Both the position numbers and the translations under genes were made by a program. A model generated the notes under the pieces. That model worked only from the letters and a program-made list of their open reading frames with translations. It was not told the origin of the DNA and ran no database searches. A stretch of DNA of 64,000 nt from Solitalea agri (lineage in GTDB: Bacteria; Bacteroidota; Bacteroidia; Sphingobacteriales; Sphingobacteriaceae), in NCBI RefSeq assembly GCF_023914155.1, contig NZ_JAMWYS010000024.1, forward strand, positions 310,001 through 374,000. The letters run 5' to 3'. Position 1 is the stretch's first letter. The number at the start of each line of letters is the position of its first letter. Of this stretch, positions 45,514 to 54,852 are shown one piece after another.

Positions 45514-48036
45514 TTAATTTCTTAAATCGTCATTATTGATTTTTTTTGTGTTTCGCCTTTGAGGAACAGACGTTTTACCAAATCTGTAATTTAGGGTAAT
45601 ACTAAATTGTCGGTTTTCTTTAACTGAAGAAGAGTAGGATTCGAAATTTAGGCCATAACTATTGGTTTCTGTAATTAACCGCGATTGAAAAGGAGAAGTT
45701 ACAGATAACGATACGCCCAATTTTTTATTTAAAAAACTATGAGATAAACCCATTGAGTTCCTAAACATGCTTCCCATTTTATTCTGGAGTGTAGTGTTAC
45801 TGCCGTCATAACTGAAACGGGTATAAAGTATTGGGCCTTTGGCAAACGAATAGTTTAGCGTTCCGGAAAACGATGAGTACAAAGCATCCGATTTCAGTTC
45901 ACTTAAGCGGTTGTTAAACCAGGTCTTCATTAGCATTGCAGACAGGCTGAAGGAGAGCTTACCATCTAAGAAAGACTTTCGGACACCTATCAATAGTGGT
46001 ATTCGTTGATAGGTAGCTGAGTTATACCAGGTAGTATTGGTGATCGAATCTGCATCCATCCATGAAAATCGCTCTAAAGCATTATTACAGAATTCATAAC
46101 TTAATGTAAAATTCAGATTTAAGCCATTTTTACCCATAAAAGCATAATCGGTATTTAACACATGCTTTCGCTCAGGAGTTAAATTAATATTACCATATTG
46201 AATTTGCCTATCATTCATAACCGTAATATTTGGATTAACTAATCCGGAACCGGGTTTTTGAATATCAGATTTGTATGAAAAACTAAACCGGTTGGAACGA
46301 TTCACCAAATAAAACAAATTCATTACAGGCATTAAATAAACATAAGAAGAGGAAAAGGATTGATAATGCTGATCCAAAGAGGTGGGTAAGCCCTTAGTGT
46401 TGTTCCATTCAGCACGTGATCCGATGGACACCTTTAGCTTATTGTAGTTTTTAGCAAAATTTAAATAGCCGCTATACACCTGCTGATCATAATCAAAATC
46501 AGAAGTGTTTGTGGGGATAGAAGCGAAATAGCTTAATTCATTTTGAGGATAATACAATTGATGCTCATCATTACCACGACTAATGAACTTTAAGCCCGTT
46601 TCAATGGTGTATTCTTTTTTACTTTTATTGGTGTAGGAATAATCAAACTGCAAGGTGTGTTCACCATCCTTGCCATTCTGTACTGTTTTTTGACCCGATG
46701 AAATTGCTCTCCCACTGATCAGATAAGTTCCTAAATCAGCTGATTCCTCATCCGAATAACGATATGCACCACTCAGCGAGGCGCTTGTCTTTTTTAAGGT
46801 ATCAGACTTAAATGTGTACAGATAATCTGCATCAATGGAATACCGATCCCGATCATTTTTAAAATTACGATTATTGGTATAATTATATAGAAACACATTC
46901 TCTGCATTAAACATGTTGTTTGTTGTCAATCCATTGGTTAATGAACTCATTTTCGTTATGGAAGCTCCAACATTAAACAAATGCCGTTTATCCAACTCAT
47001 AACTAACTGCAAAGCTATTATTAAACGAACGATTAGAATTTTCATTTTTAGAGGTATTGATCACGATTGTTTTATTCAAGTAATCATTACTGAAACCATT
47101 GCGATATTCGGAAGGATTAGCCATTTTCATTAAGCCGGATAAAAAATTAAAGCCCCATTTTCCGGTTCTCACTAAACCTGATAAACCTAAGCTTCGGCCA
47201 CCAAAACTATCAGCATTGGTATTTAAATTAACAGTATAACCGTTTTCAATTTTAATGGTTTTAACATCAATGATAATGGAAGCACCGCCCATCTCATATT
47301 TTGCCGAAGGAGAAGTAATAATTTCTATATGATCAACCGTGCGTCCCTGGGTTAGCTGTAAAAAAGCATTCGGATCGTAACGTGCCAATCCACTTGGTCT
47401 TCCGTCAACGTAAACAAGGTAGTTTCCTACCCTATCTTTATACATTAATTTGCCTTCAGGCGAAATGGAGAAGAAAGGCTGCATACTCATTAAAAACTGC
47501 AGGTTGTTGGCCGCCGCTTTGGGGTCGCGCTTGACGTCATACACGATCCTGTCGTTTTTTAACTCCAACAGATCCTTTTTACCCACTACTGTTATTTCTT
47601 TGAGTTCATTGGTTTTGGCTTTCAGGCAAATGTTTTCTATAAAAGCCGTATCAGCCTTTACACTAAGCTGCTTAAGGCTTTTTATATCCGCTATAAACTC
47701 TTCATAACCCAATAAGTTTACAGCAATTGCTACTGCATTTTTGGGAACTGTAATAGTAAACCTACCCAACTGGTCACTGTTACCAATCATTGGCTTACTT
47801 CCGGGAGTATTACTTAAAAACTCAATTGATGCATTTGCCAAAGGCTTTTTTGTTGCACAATCTTCAATGGTTCCTGAAAACTTAAGATTATTCTGTGCTA
47901 AGGCCGCATTAAAAAATGCGAGAGAAAACAGCAGCGTGGAGAGCACCCTTACTCTTATAAAATCATAGGCTTTCAAGCTCAAAAAATTAGTTTGCTTATT
48001 GTAAAGCATCCTTACTGTTCTTAAAAAGTCATTCAT
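45514..48036 (-). CDS. Outer-membrane beta-barrel/TonB-dependent receptor family protein
   Basis: The 840-residue protein carries a signal segment ending FSLAFFNAALAQ (about residue 48). The ATG at 48009 (residue 10) is an equally possible start. A carboxypeptidase-regulatory-like domain (LKFSGTIEDCATKKPLANASIEFL, about 50-145) is followed by a plug-like part (LKEITVVGKKDLLELKNDRIVYDVK; YLVYVDGRPSGL; EMGGASIIIDVKT) and a large barrel ending LNYRFGKTSVPQRR plus a basic tail. It is of the same general type as the 27985 protein. It heads a two-gene unit with the thioredoxin/DUF1573 lipoprotein. Substrate unknown. Confidence 0.87.
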   Translation of the reverse strand: MNDFLRTVRMLYNKQTNFLSLKAYDFIRVRVLSTLLFSLAFFNAALAQNNLKFSGTIEDCATKKPLANASIEFLSNTPGSKPMIGNSDQLGRFTITVPKNAVAIAVNLLGYEEFIADIKSLKQLSVKADTAFIENICLKAKTNELKEITVVGKKDLLELKNDRIVYDVKRDPKAAANNLQFLMSMQPFFSISPEGKLMYKDRVGNYLVYVDGRPSGLARYDPNAFLQLTQGRTVDHIEIITSPSAKYEMGGASIIIDVKTIKIENGYTVNLNTNADSFGGRSLGLSGLVRTGKWGFNFLSGLMKMANPSEYRNGFSNDYLNKTIVINTSKNENSNRSFNNSFAVSYELDKRHLFNVGASITKMSSLTNGLTTNNMFNAENVFLYNYTNNRNFKNDRDRYSIDADYLYTFKSDTLKKTSASLSGAYRYSDEESADLGTYLISGRAISSGQKTVQNGKDGEHTLQFDYSYTNKSKKEYTIETGLKFISRGNDEHQLYYPQNELSYFASIPTNTSDFDYDQQVYSGYLNFAKNYNKLKVSIGSRAEWNNTKGLPTSLDQHYQSFSSSYVYLMPVMNLFYLVNRSNRFSFSYKSDIQKPGSGLVNPNITVMNDRQIQYGNINLTPERKHVLNTDYAFMGKNGLNLNFTLSYEFCNNALERFSWMDADSITNTTWYNSATYQRIPLLIGVRKSFLDGKLSFSLSAMLMKTWFNNRLSELKSDALYSSFSGTLNYSFAKGPILYTRFSYDGSNTTLQNKMGSMFRNSMGLSHSFLNKKLGVSLSVTSPFQSRLITETNSYGLNFESYSSSVKENRQFSITLNYRFGKTSVPQRRNTKKINNDDLRN

Positions 48037-48185
48037 AGGTTTATTGAACTATTTACTTTATAAGCACGGAAAGTAACTAAAGAGCACATCCTACTCAATA
48101 GCCATAGGCTATAATAAAATATTAATTAAAAGCTGGGGTAAAAACGATAGTGGGAGTGTATGGGAAGGAAAGGCGAAAAGTGTAA

Positions 48186-48419
48186 ATGAGCATTCACAAA
48201 AAAAGAGGGCAATATTTAAGGATGATCAGAATTAAAAAAGGGCTTTCACAGCATGGGGTAGCATTACGGTTGAATATCTCCCAAAACGCTTATTGGAAAA
48301 TTGAAAATGGAGAAACCGGTTTATCAATTGATCACCTTCTCTCACTTGCTGACACATTTGACATACCTGCGTCAACACTTTTAGAAAGTCTGGAAATTGA
48401 AGGGCGAAATGTGATATAG
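48186..48419 (+). CDS. Small XRE-family helix-turn-helix regulator
   Basis: The 77-residue protein is essentially one HTH_3/Cro-type domain (about 10-68): YLRMIRIKKGLSQHGVALRLNISQNAYWKIENGETGLSIDHLLSLADTFDIP. There is no partner domain or toxin gene next to it. It is the intact counterpart of the split gene at 42685-42911. It is read divergently from the 45514 receptor and converges with the LLM oxidoreductase. A regulatory role for the neighbouring receptor pair is possible but unproven. Confidence 0.85.
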   Translation: MSIHKKRGQYLRMIRIKKGLSQHGVALRLNISQNAYWKIENGETGLSIDHLLSLADTFDIPASTLLESLEIEGRNVI

Positions 48420-48456
48420 ATTGTTGATGGTAGAATGAACAATACAATTAACAGAT

Positions 48457-48492
48457 AAAAAAGCGGTTAAATTTGACATTAACCGCTTTTTT
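48457..48492. terminator. Bidirectional terminator between XRE gene and LLM oxidoreductase
   Basis: AAAAAAGCGGTTAA (48457-48470) and TTAACCGCTTTTTT (48479-48492) form a perfect 14-bp stem with an 8-nt loop between convergent genes. Confidence 0.9.
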
Positions 48493-48498
48493 TATGCG

Positions 48499-49509
48499 CT
48501 AATTATTTGCCTTGAGTTCAAAAACTTCGGCAAGTAATTCATACGAACGTAGTCTGTCTTTAAAATCGAGGGCAATATTTGCCAGCATTAGTTCATTTAC
48601 TTCATATTCAGCAGCCAATTGTTCTAGTTTTACTTTTAACTGTTCGGGGGTGCCGCAAATCATCCGGTCGTAATTCGCTTTTATTCGTTGCTGTTCATAG
48701 TCGGTGTAATCATAACTCTTAACATCTTCGTACGAAACAGGCTCAAATCGTCCTTTTTCTAATTGAACAAAACGATAGTTCATAATTTCGCGTTGCTGCC
48801 TGATCTTTTCTTCATCTTCAGAACAAAACACAAAGAATGCCGCGTTGGCTTCGGGTTCTTTAAAGTTTCCATTTGCTTTAAAACGCTGCTTGTACATCTG
48901 CACAGCCATTGATCCGCCTACCGGATTAATAAAATGAGCAAACGAAAACCCTAAACCAAAGTGAGCCGCAAAAACAGCACTTTGTCCGCTTGAACTTAAG
49001 ATCCATTGTTCAGGAACCGACTGTGAATTAGGGGTAACATTAATTTTTCCCAGCAAGGTTCCCGGTTCAGCCGTATCGTATAAATAATGCTGCAAATCCG
49101 ACAACTGTTCAACAAAGTCCTGTTCACTAAACGTATTTGAAGGATTTAAAATCGAGGCCGTGATTCGGTCTGTTCCCGGAGCCCTACCCATCCCGAGATC
49201 AATACGGCCGGGAAAGATAGTTTCAAGCATACGGAAGTTCTCTGCCACTTTTAATGCACTATGGTTGGGTAACATAATTCCACCCGAACCAACCCTTATC
49301 TTTTTAGTTTCTCCGGCTAAATGGGCAATTAATACTTCCGGGGTAGACCCGGCAAGGCTTTTAGTATTATGATGCTCTGAAACCCAAAAACGGGTATATC
49401 CTAATTTGTCGGTTAGTTTAGCTAACTCAACCGTTTCTTTTATTGCTTGTTCAGCAGTTCCACCTTTTCGTATCGGCGACTGATCTAAAACACTTAATCG
49501 TAATGCCAT
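48499..49509 (-). CDS. LLM-class flavin-dependent oxidoreductase
   Basis: The 336-residue protein is a bacterial luciferase-like FMN/F420-type TIM-barrel enzyme. Visible are [19 protein letters not shown] at the N-terminus, [25 protein letters not shown] (about 41-65), [15 protein letters not shown]-like segment and [12 protein letters not shown] (about 107-118), all typical of the YhbW/LuxAB-like group. The natural substrate is not known for most members. It stands alone between two terminators. Confidence 0.9.
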   Translation of the reverse strand: MALRLSVLDQSPIRKGGTAEQAIKETVELAKLTDKLGYTRFWVSEHHNTKSLAGSTPEVLIAHLAGETKKIRVGSGGIMLPNHSALKVAENFRMLETIFPGRIDLGMGRAPGTDRITASILNPSNTFSEQDFVEQLSDLQHYLYDTAEPGTLLGKINVTPNSQSVPEQWILSSSGQSAVFAAHFGLGFSFAHFINPVGGSMAVQMYKQRFKANGNFKEPEANAAFFVFCSEDEEKIRQQREIMNYRFVQLEKGRFEPVSYEDVKSYDYTDYEQQRIKANYDRMICGTPEQLKVKLEQLAAEYEVNELMLANIALDFKDRLRSYELLAEVFELKANN

Positions 49510-49629
49510 GGAATTTATTTTGGAGAATCTTTCAAAAGAAATTCTTTAGAAAAGATATTTTATAAAGACAACGAAACAATGAGTTTGTTTCAGGTATTAA
49601 CTAATCAATTCATTTGTACTTTTGCACCT

Positions 49630-49848
49630 ATGTTAGAGCAGCAAAAAAACAATCCTTTACACGGAAAAACCCTCGAAATGATTTTAAATGAACTGGTTGC
49701 CCATTTTGGTTGGGAGGAATTGGGTTACCGAATCAGAATTAACTGTTTTATAAGCGATCCGAGTGTTAAATCGAGTCTGAAATTTTTGAGAAAAACCCCT
49801 TGGGCCAGGCAAAAAGTTGAAGAACTTTACCTTACAATTTGTAAATAA
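49630..49848 (+). CDS. VF530/DUF2132 family protein
   Basis: The ATG at 49630 gives 72 residues beginning [19 protein letters not shown] and containing [34 protein letters not shown], the hallmark of the VF530 family of small DNA-binding-like proteins of unknown role. A start at 49579 would add 17 residues without family support. It converges with the ABC ATPase gene (stop at 49851), leaving only 2 bp between the stops. Confidence 0.87.
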   Translation: MLEQQKNNPLHGKTLEMILNELVAHFGWEELGYRIRINCFISDPSVKSSLKFLRKTPWARQKVEELYLTICK

Positions 49849-49850
49849 AC

Positions 49851-50846
49851 TTAGCCTTCAACCTCAGCAAAGCTCATTACACTAATAAACACCTGCTCAC
49901 CTGCTTTAAATCTTCCGATATATGGATAATTGATCTGTAGTTTTCTACCTAAACCTTCAACCTCTACAATGATCAATTCGAAACTGCCATTGTATTCGGT
50001 TTTGAGAATTTTAGCCGGAATACCAGAAACTGATGAAATGCCAATATCATGTGGATGAATTAACAGCTTACCGCTTTTAGGCACTTCCCTATTGAAAACG
50101 GTTGAAAACGCTGCTGCATCAACAATATTAATAGCACCAAATAAGCGGGCCACATACGTAGATTTCGGTCGGTTATAAACTTCCTTTGGGCAACCCACCT
50201 GAACAATTTGGCCATTTTGCATAACGATGATCCGATGAGACAGCGAAAGTGCATCATTTGAATCATGCGTGACCATCAAAATAGAAATACCTGTTTTTTC
50301 TACTAATGCTTCCAAATCTCTTTTTAAATGATTTTTAAGGATCACATCGAGGTTGCTGAATGGTTCATCCAACAACAACAAATCAGGTCCCGAAGCCAAT
50401 GCTCTAGCAATGGCAACACGCTGTTGCTGCCCACCACTTAAATTAATGGCTTGTTTATCTTTTAAATCAAAAATATTGAGAAGCTCCAAAATCTCATGGA
50501 TCCTGTTCTTTTTAAACTCCAAATCGGTATTAGGTAATACTGGAGCTATATTATCATAAACCTTGGCATAAGGATTCAGATTATAATCTTGCTGTACAAA
50601 ATGCATTCCTTTTGCACCGGGCAATAGGTTTACTGAAGGCCCATAAACTCGTTTATCATTAAAAAGAATTTCTCCACTATCGGCATCCAGTATTCCATAA
50701 ATTAATTTTAACAAAGTGCTTTTTCCACCACCGCTAGCGCCAACCAGACTTACTATTTCTCCTCGCTTAATATCCAGATGGATATTTTTTAAAGAAAACT
50801 GTTCATTACCAGGATACTGTTTATGAAGATTACGGATAGCTAACAT
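49851..50846 (-). CDS. ABC transporter ATP-binding protein (PotA/FbpC-like), orphan
   Basis: The 331-residue ATPase has Walker A GASGGGKST (about 36-44), the signature LSGGQQQRVAIARAL (about 136-150), Walker B LLLLDEPFSNLD and the H-loop VTHDSND, followed by a C-terminal regulatory TOBE-like region (about 245-331). Importer subfamilies for polyamines, iron or molybdate have this layout. No permease or binding-protein gene is adjacent, so the transported substrate is unknown. Confidence 0.9.
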   Translation of the reverse strand: MLAIRNLHKQYPGNEQFSLKNIHLDIKRGEIVSLVGASGGGKSTLLKLIYGILDADSGEILFNDKRVYGPSVNLLPGAKGMHFVQQDYNLNPYAKVYDNIAPVLPNTDLEFKKNRIHEILELLNIFDLKDKQAINLSGGQQQRVAIARALASGPDLLLLDEPFSNLDVILKNHLKRDLEALVEKTGISILMVTHDSNDALSLSHRIIVMQNGQIVQVGCPKEVYNRPKSTYVARLFGAINIVDAAAFSTVFNREVPKSGKLLIHPHDIGISSVSGIPAKILKTEYNGSFELIIVEVEGLGRKLQINYPYIGRFKAGEQVFISVMSFAEVEG

Positions 50847-50883
50847 GGGAGCTAAAAATAATGCATTTTGATTAACTTTTACA

Positions 50884-50921
50884 AAAAAGAAAGCCTGTCG
50901 TTGCTGACAGGCTTCTTTTTT
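50884..50921 (-). terminator. Terminator of the ECF/beta-barrel operon
   Basis: AAGCCTGTC and GACAGGCTT arms (about 50891-50899 and 50906-50914) enclose a 6-nt loop and are bordered by A-rich and T-rich stretches. It lies between the 50939 gene and the downstream ABC gene. Confidence 0.85.
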
Positions 50922-50938
50922 GCCACATAATTTGAATC

Positions 50939-51763
50939 CTAATAAAAACCACTTAATGAAATTCCGAATGAAATATTATTTAATTCAGGACCTTGACCGG
51001 GTGCAAATACATCGCTCAAATAATATTTACCGTAGATAGAGACACAATCGTATCCGATGCGACCCAATACCCCATATCTGAATGGCTTAAAGTTAAAATC
51101 ATCCTCTACTTTCACTTTACCATGCTCATCACTAATCTGTTTTGTTCGTCCCATCAACAAATATCCAAAGTCCATCCCTGCCTCAACAAAAAAGCCTTTA
51201 TTTCTATTTGACGATTTTGGCTGGTAGTGAAATACTACCGGAAGGATAATGTATTTCGACATCAACTTATTTTTACTCAACTCAACATCTGATTGAACGT
51301 AGGTAAAGGTTGTTTGATTTGCTTGTGGAGTAATATCATTCTTAAAACGATAGTTTTGCCAGTCGATACCCAAAGCTGCATTTAGTTTAAATTTCTTTTT
51401 GTAGATATTTAAACTTCCTGAAACAATATTTAAAGTAAAGTTCGACGATTTATTGGTGCGCAATTCCAGGTTTGGATCAGAGGTAGTAAAGCTTCCATTA
51501 TCAAGCCAATTGGTAAACCCCCAGTCAATACCACCTAAAAGAGTGAATCGGAACGGGCTTTTATCCTTATGACTTGAATTATATCCGGTACTTTCACCCG
51601 AACGGATGATAATTGTTACATTATCTGTGGGGCCCATCTTTATAATGGTTGAATCGGCTTTGCCCTTTATAGTATCTTTCTTGACCGTGTCGACAGTTTG
51701 GGCACTTGTTCCATTGACTCCTAAAATCGTTAGTAGTACTGCCAGTGTTAGTAAATGTTTCAT
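50939..51763 (-). CDS. Outer-membrane beta-barrel protein (porin-like)
   Basis: The 274-residue protein has a signal peptide (MKHLLTLAVLLTILGVNGTSAQT) and then strands of an OMP_b-brl_2-like barrel (FRFTLLGGIDWGFTNWLDNG, NFTLNIVSGSLNIYKKKFKLNAALGIDWQNYRF, KNKGFFVEAGMDFGYLL-type, ending ISFGISLSGFY). It is the third gene of the ECF sigma/anti-sigma unit upstream and may be its target or output. A terminator follows. Confidence 0.78.
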   Translation of the reverse strand: MKHLLTLAVLLTILGVNGTSAQTVDTVKKDTIKGKADSTIIKMGPTDNVTIIIRSGESTGYNSSHKDKSPFRFTLLGGIDWGFTNWLDNGSFTTSDPNLELRTNKSSNFTLNIVSGSLNIYKKKFKLNAALGIDWQNYRFKNDITPQANQTTFTYVQSDVELSKNKLMSKYIILPVVFHYQPKSSNRNKGFFVEAGMDFGYLLMGRTKQISDEHGKVKVEDDFNFKPFRYGVLGRIGYDCVSIYGKYYLSDVFAPGQGPELNNISFGISLSGFY

Positions 51764-51852
51764 TCTATTTTCAATAATCGTTTGACAAAAGGAAACCTCC
51801 TTGCGTTATGTTAATAAGCAAGCCTGGTAATTAATTATTAAGTTTTTTGAGT

Positions 51853-52626
51853 TTAGCGAGTTTGATTCTCTGCCGAATTTCCCTGTTCTTCTTCTTCTTC
51901 CGCCTGACGTTTACGTTCAAATTTTATCACCCCCAGATTCAACGAAAAGCTGCTGCTTTTTTTGTTGATGGCTAAAAACTTCTTATCCCGTTTATCAACT
52001 TTGGCGGCAATATAATTTAATGCATCTCCAATTGTTGGAATTCCGCCTTCATCTGTCGCATCATTAGAAGCTATCAACGCCTGATGCAAAAGTTTCGGTT
52101 CTACCACTGGAATACATTGATCTGAAGGAATAGCACCAGTACTATTTTTTGCCTGGATAAAGCTTGGTTCGGTATTCGAAACCTGAGCCAACCGTGTATC
52201 ACTCATTTCAACATCTGCTTTTACTTTATTTTTAGCAGGTGTTTTTTTACGAACAGGTGCTGTCTTCTGTTCTTTTGTTTCTGTACCAGGTTCTGCTGGT
52301 TGAGCCGACTGTGCTTTTGGAGATTGAATGATCACCGCCCGACTTTTTATCTCTTTATCAGGATTAGGGTCATTATTGCCAACACTTACTATTGAATCAC
52401 CCTTGAGCTGTTGCTTGTTTGTTAAAAACAAAGCCCCAGCTACCAGACATAAAACTACAGAAGCCGCAATTGACCATTGTGCTAATCGTATTTTCCGGCC
52501 GGCTAAACGCTGGCGTTCAAGATCGTTTTCAACCGAAAACCATACTTTAGCCGATGGTTCTTCGTTAAAATTCTCAAATGCTTCACTAAAAAGCTTATCG
52601 AAATCTTTATCTGATAGTTGCGACAT
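51853..52626 (-). CDS. Single-span membrane protein, putative anti-sigma factor
   Basis: I do not recognise a named family. The 257-residue protein has an acidic cytoplasmic N-terminus (about 1-47, with DKDFDKLFSEAFENFNEEP), one membrane span (about 49-68, AASVVLCLVAGALFL), and a long periplasmic region rich in Pro, Ala, Lys and Gln (about 80-160). Its start overlaps the end of the ECF sigma gene by 20 bp, so the two are translationally coupled. Topology and coupling are those of an anti-sigma factor, but no zinc HxxxCxxC motif is present. Confidence 0.65.
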   Translation of the reverse strand: MSQLSDKDFDKLFSEAFENFNEEPSAKVWFSVENDLERQRLAGRKIRLAQWSIAASVVLCLVAGALFLTNKQQLKGDSIVSVGNNDPNPDKEIKSRAVIIQSPKAQSAQPAEPGTETKEQKTAPVRKKTPAKNKVKADVEMSDTRLAQVSNTEPSFIQAKNSTGAIPSDQCIPVVEPKLLHQALIASNDATDEGGIPTIGDALNYIAAKVDKRDKKFLAINKKSSSFSLNLGVIKFERKRQAEEEEEQGNSAENQTR

Positions 52627-53176
52627 TACTGCCTCCCTCCATTTTTAATATCCATTCTTTTAATTGTGTGCGGGCTCTGTTTAGTTGCGATTTGGATGTT
52701 CCTTCTGAAATACCCAATTGTTCGGCAATTTCTTTATGTCCATAACCCTCAATAGCATACATGTTAAACACTATCCGGTATCCCGGTGGTAATTTTTGTA
52801 CTAGGTTTAAAAGTTCCTGCACATTCAAATTATTTATTGGCAGATCACTACTGCTTTGATTTTCGGCCTCTTCTAAATCCACTACCGGATACATTCTCGA
52901 ATTGCGACGATAGAATTCAATAGCTGTATTTACCATTATTCTACGTAGCCAACCCTCAAAAGCCCCTTCTCCTTTATACAAATACAATTTCTCAAACATC
53001 CTTATAAAACCTACTTGCAAAACGTCTTCCGCCTCATCTCTATCTCGGGTGTAACGCAAGCAAACTCCCAACATCTTGGATGAAAAATGCTTATACAAGG
53101 CCTCCTGCGACTTTCGGTTTCCATTCCGACAGCCGGCCACTAATTCATCCACCCCTATTTTATGCATCAGTTTCAT
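52607..53176 (-). CDS. ECF RNA polymerase sigma factor
   Basis: The 189-residue protein contains sigma region 2 (SQEALYKHFSSKMLGVCLRYTRDRDEAEDVLQVGFIRMFEKL, about 23-65) and region 4 (LPPGYRIVFNMYAIEGYGHKEIAEQLGISEGTSKSQLNRAR, about 133-173). It is of the group that often lies upstream of a membrane anti-sigma gene. An ATG at 53167 is an alternative start. It is divergent from the LacI gene; the 169 bp between hold both promoters, neither identified with confidence. Confidence 0.9.
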   Translation of the reverse strand: MKLMHKIGVDELVAGCRNGNRKSQEALYKHFSSKMLGVCLRYTRDRDEAEDVLQVGFIRMFEKLYLYKGEGAFEGWLRRIMVNTAIEFYRRNSRMYPVVDLEEAENQSSSDLPINNLNVQELLNLVQKLPPGYRIVFNMYAIEGYGHKEIAEQLGISEGTSKSQLNRARTQLKEWILKMEGGSNVATIR

Positions 53177-53345
53177 TTGGTTTCGATTATAAGATGACCA
53201 TGATCTTATAATGGTTGCACGACTAACAATAATTTTTATTTATTTCACTAAAATAAAAACTTGTGAGCACAGATTTATAAATTGATGTTTACACATTAAC
53301 ATTGTTATATGTTATCTTCACCATTTTTAATACCTGTTAGCAAGG

Positions 53346-54362
53346 ATGAAAAAAGTTTCTCTTAAAGATATTGCCAAACTCACAGGAGCCTCACCCTCCA
53401 CTGTTTCATTTGTTATTAATGGCAAAGCCAAAGAAATGCGCATTAGTGAAGAAATGACTAATAAGATTTTGGCTGTGATCCAGGAGGTGGGATATCAACC
53501 TAACCAGGTTGCAGTTTCATTGCGTACGGGAAAATCAAAAATGCTGGGCGTGATTGTTGAAACCATTACCAGTGATTTTTTTAGTTCATTGGCTAAAACT
53601 GTTGAAACCGAGGCGCAAAAACATGGCTATAAAGTAGTTTTAAGCAGCACTGATAATAATAGTGAGAAAGGAAGTGACATCATTAACATGTTGTCTCAAC
53701 GCCAGGTTGACGGTTATTTGATATCACCGGCTTTGGGGATGGAAAATGCTATTAACCAACTGATCACTCACAAAAAACCTGTGGTGTTCGTAGATAGTAA
53801 CCTCCCTGGTTTTACTGTTCCTTATATTGCCGTTGATAATCATGCGGGTGCTCAAATGGGTATGAATCATTTAATAAGCAAAGGCTACAAAAAAATCGGT
53901 TTTGTAACCATTGATATTGAGTTGGAACACATGCAGCACCGTACCAAGGCATATATTAACACATTAAAAGAGAATGGAATCGAAGTCGATAACAGTTATA
54001 TTTTACAGCTTCCCTATAACTATGAAAAAGAGGGCGCTCTGAATATGATCAGTAACTGGATCCGTAATCACCCTGATTTAGATGCCATCTTTTTTGCCAC
54101 TAACTATTTAGGAATTATTGGACTTGAAAGTATTCTGAACCTCGGCTTACGCATTCCGAATGATGTTGCTATGATCTGCTTCGATGACCACGATCTATTT
54201 CGTTTATATCCACCTGGCATTACCTGTATTCGACAACCTGTAGAAGATATAGCGAAAGCAGCAACCGGAATATTAACCGATATGCTTGAAAAGACAAATT
54301 ATTCTTTTACATCCACTAACCAGAGCTTGCCATTAAAATTAATTATCAGGGGCTCAACATAA
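53346..54362 (+). CDS. LacI-family transcriptional regulator of the mannoside locus
   Basis: The 338-residue regulator has an N-terminal LacI HTH (VSLKDIAKLTGASPSTVSFVINGKA, about 3-28) with hinge region VGYQPNQVAVSLRTGKSKMLGVIV (about 48-71) and a periplasmic-binding-protein-like effector domain (about 62-335). It lies upstream of susC-susD and the GH125, isomerase-like cupin and GH92 genes, and five palindromes of the LacI operator type (GCTAAAACGNTTTAGC) are upstream of susC and of the GH92 gene. The effector is inferred to be mannose-derived. No such site lies before its own gene. Confidence 0.92.
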   Translation: MKKVSLKDIAKLTGASPSTVSFVINGKAKEMRISEEMTNKILAVIQEVGYQPNQVAVSLRTGKSKMLGVIVETITSDFFSSLAKTVETEAQKHGYKVVLSSTDNNSEKGSDIINMLSQRQVDGYLISPALGMENAINQLITHKKPVVFVDSNLPGFTVPYIAVDNHAGAQMGMNHLISKGYKKIGFVTIDIELEHMQHRTKAYINTLKENGIEVDNSYILQLPYNYEKEGALNMISNWIRNHPDLDAIFFATNYLGIIGLESILNLGLRIPNDVAMICFDDHDLFRLYPPGITCIRQPVEDIAKAATGILTDMLEKTNYSFTSTNQSLPLKLIIRGST

Positions 54363-54538
54363 TAAAATTCTGAAAACAAAGAAAAAACTTGCAAAATCGA
54401 TTTATCATATTTAATATTGGGTTTATATTTAATTTACTGCCAGGCTGTATGATATAACCCTCTATAGTGGAAGCAATTTTAATAGTTAAATATTATAAAA
54501 AACTCAGGCATGCTTTCCTGATTTTTTTTGAACAAAAT

Positions 54539-54554
54539 GCTAAATCGTTATAGC
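54539..54554. promoter_or_regulatory. LacI-type operator, site 1 (degenerate)
   Basis: GCTAAATCGTTATAGC: ends GCTA/TAGC and central CG are conserved, the rest is partly asymmetric. It lies 354 bp before the susC start. Confidence 0.5.
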
Positions 54555-54659
54555 ATTTACAACCAATTATGAACATACAAGCAAAACAGTATTTCGAATT
54601 GAAAAGGAAAAATTAGGCAACATTGATTTTAGCCTTTATTAACTATTGATTTTTTAATA

Positions 54660-54675
54660 GCTAAAACGATATAGT
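54660..54675. promoter_or_regulatory. LacI-type operator, site 2
   Basis: GCTAAAACGATATAGT: the left half is perfect, the right half has two changes. It lies between sites 1 and 3 upstream of susC. Confidence 0.55.
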
Positions 54676-54836
54676 TTTTCCTATTGCATTTATGAATAAT
54701 CAAGATCTTATTCTTGAAAATAACAACCAATTAAAAACACAAACAGGGAAAGGAAGATGAATTAATCTCTCCTACCCTGCAATAGCAATCTTTTATTAAA
54801 AATTATCATATAGATCGAACAAACTATGATAGTTTA

Positions 54837-54852
54837 GCTAAAACGATTTAGC
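54837..54852. promoter_or_regulatory. LacI-type operator, site 3, over the susC promoter
   Basis: GCTAAAACGATTTAGC is nearly perfectly palindromic (one mismatch pair). The eight bases ending with its first G (TAGTTTAG, 54830-54837) match TAnnTTTG at all but one position, so the operator covers the expected transcription start. It lies 55 bp before the susC ATG. Confidence 0.75.

Noticed and set aside
52328-52648. 106-codon plus-strand frame opposite the putative anti-sigma gene
   Set aside because: It is the antisense shadow of the coupled sigma/anti-sigma genes, whose own reading is much better supported.
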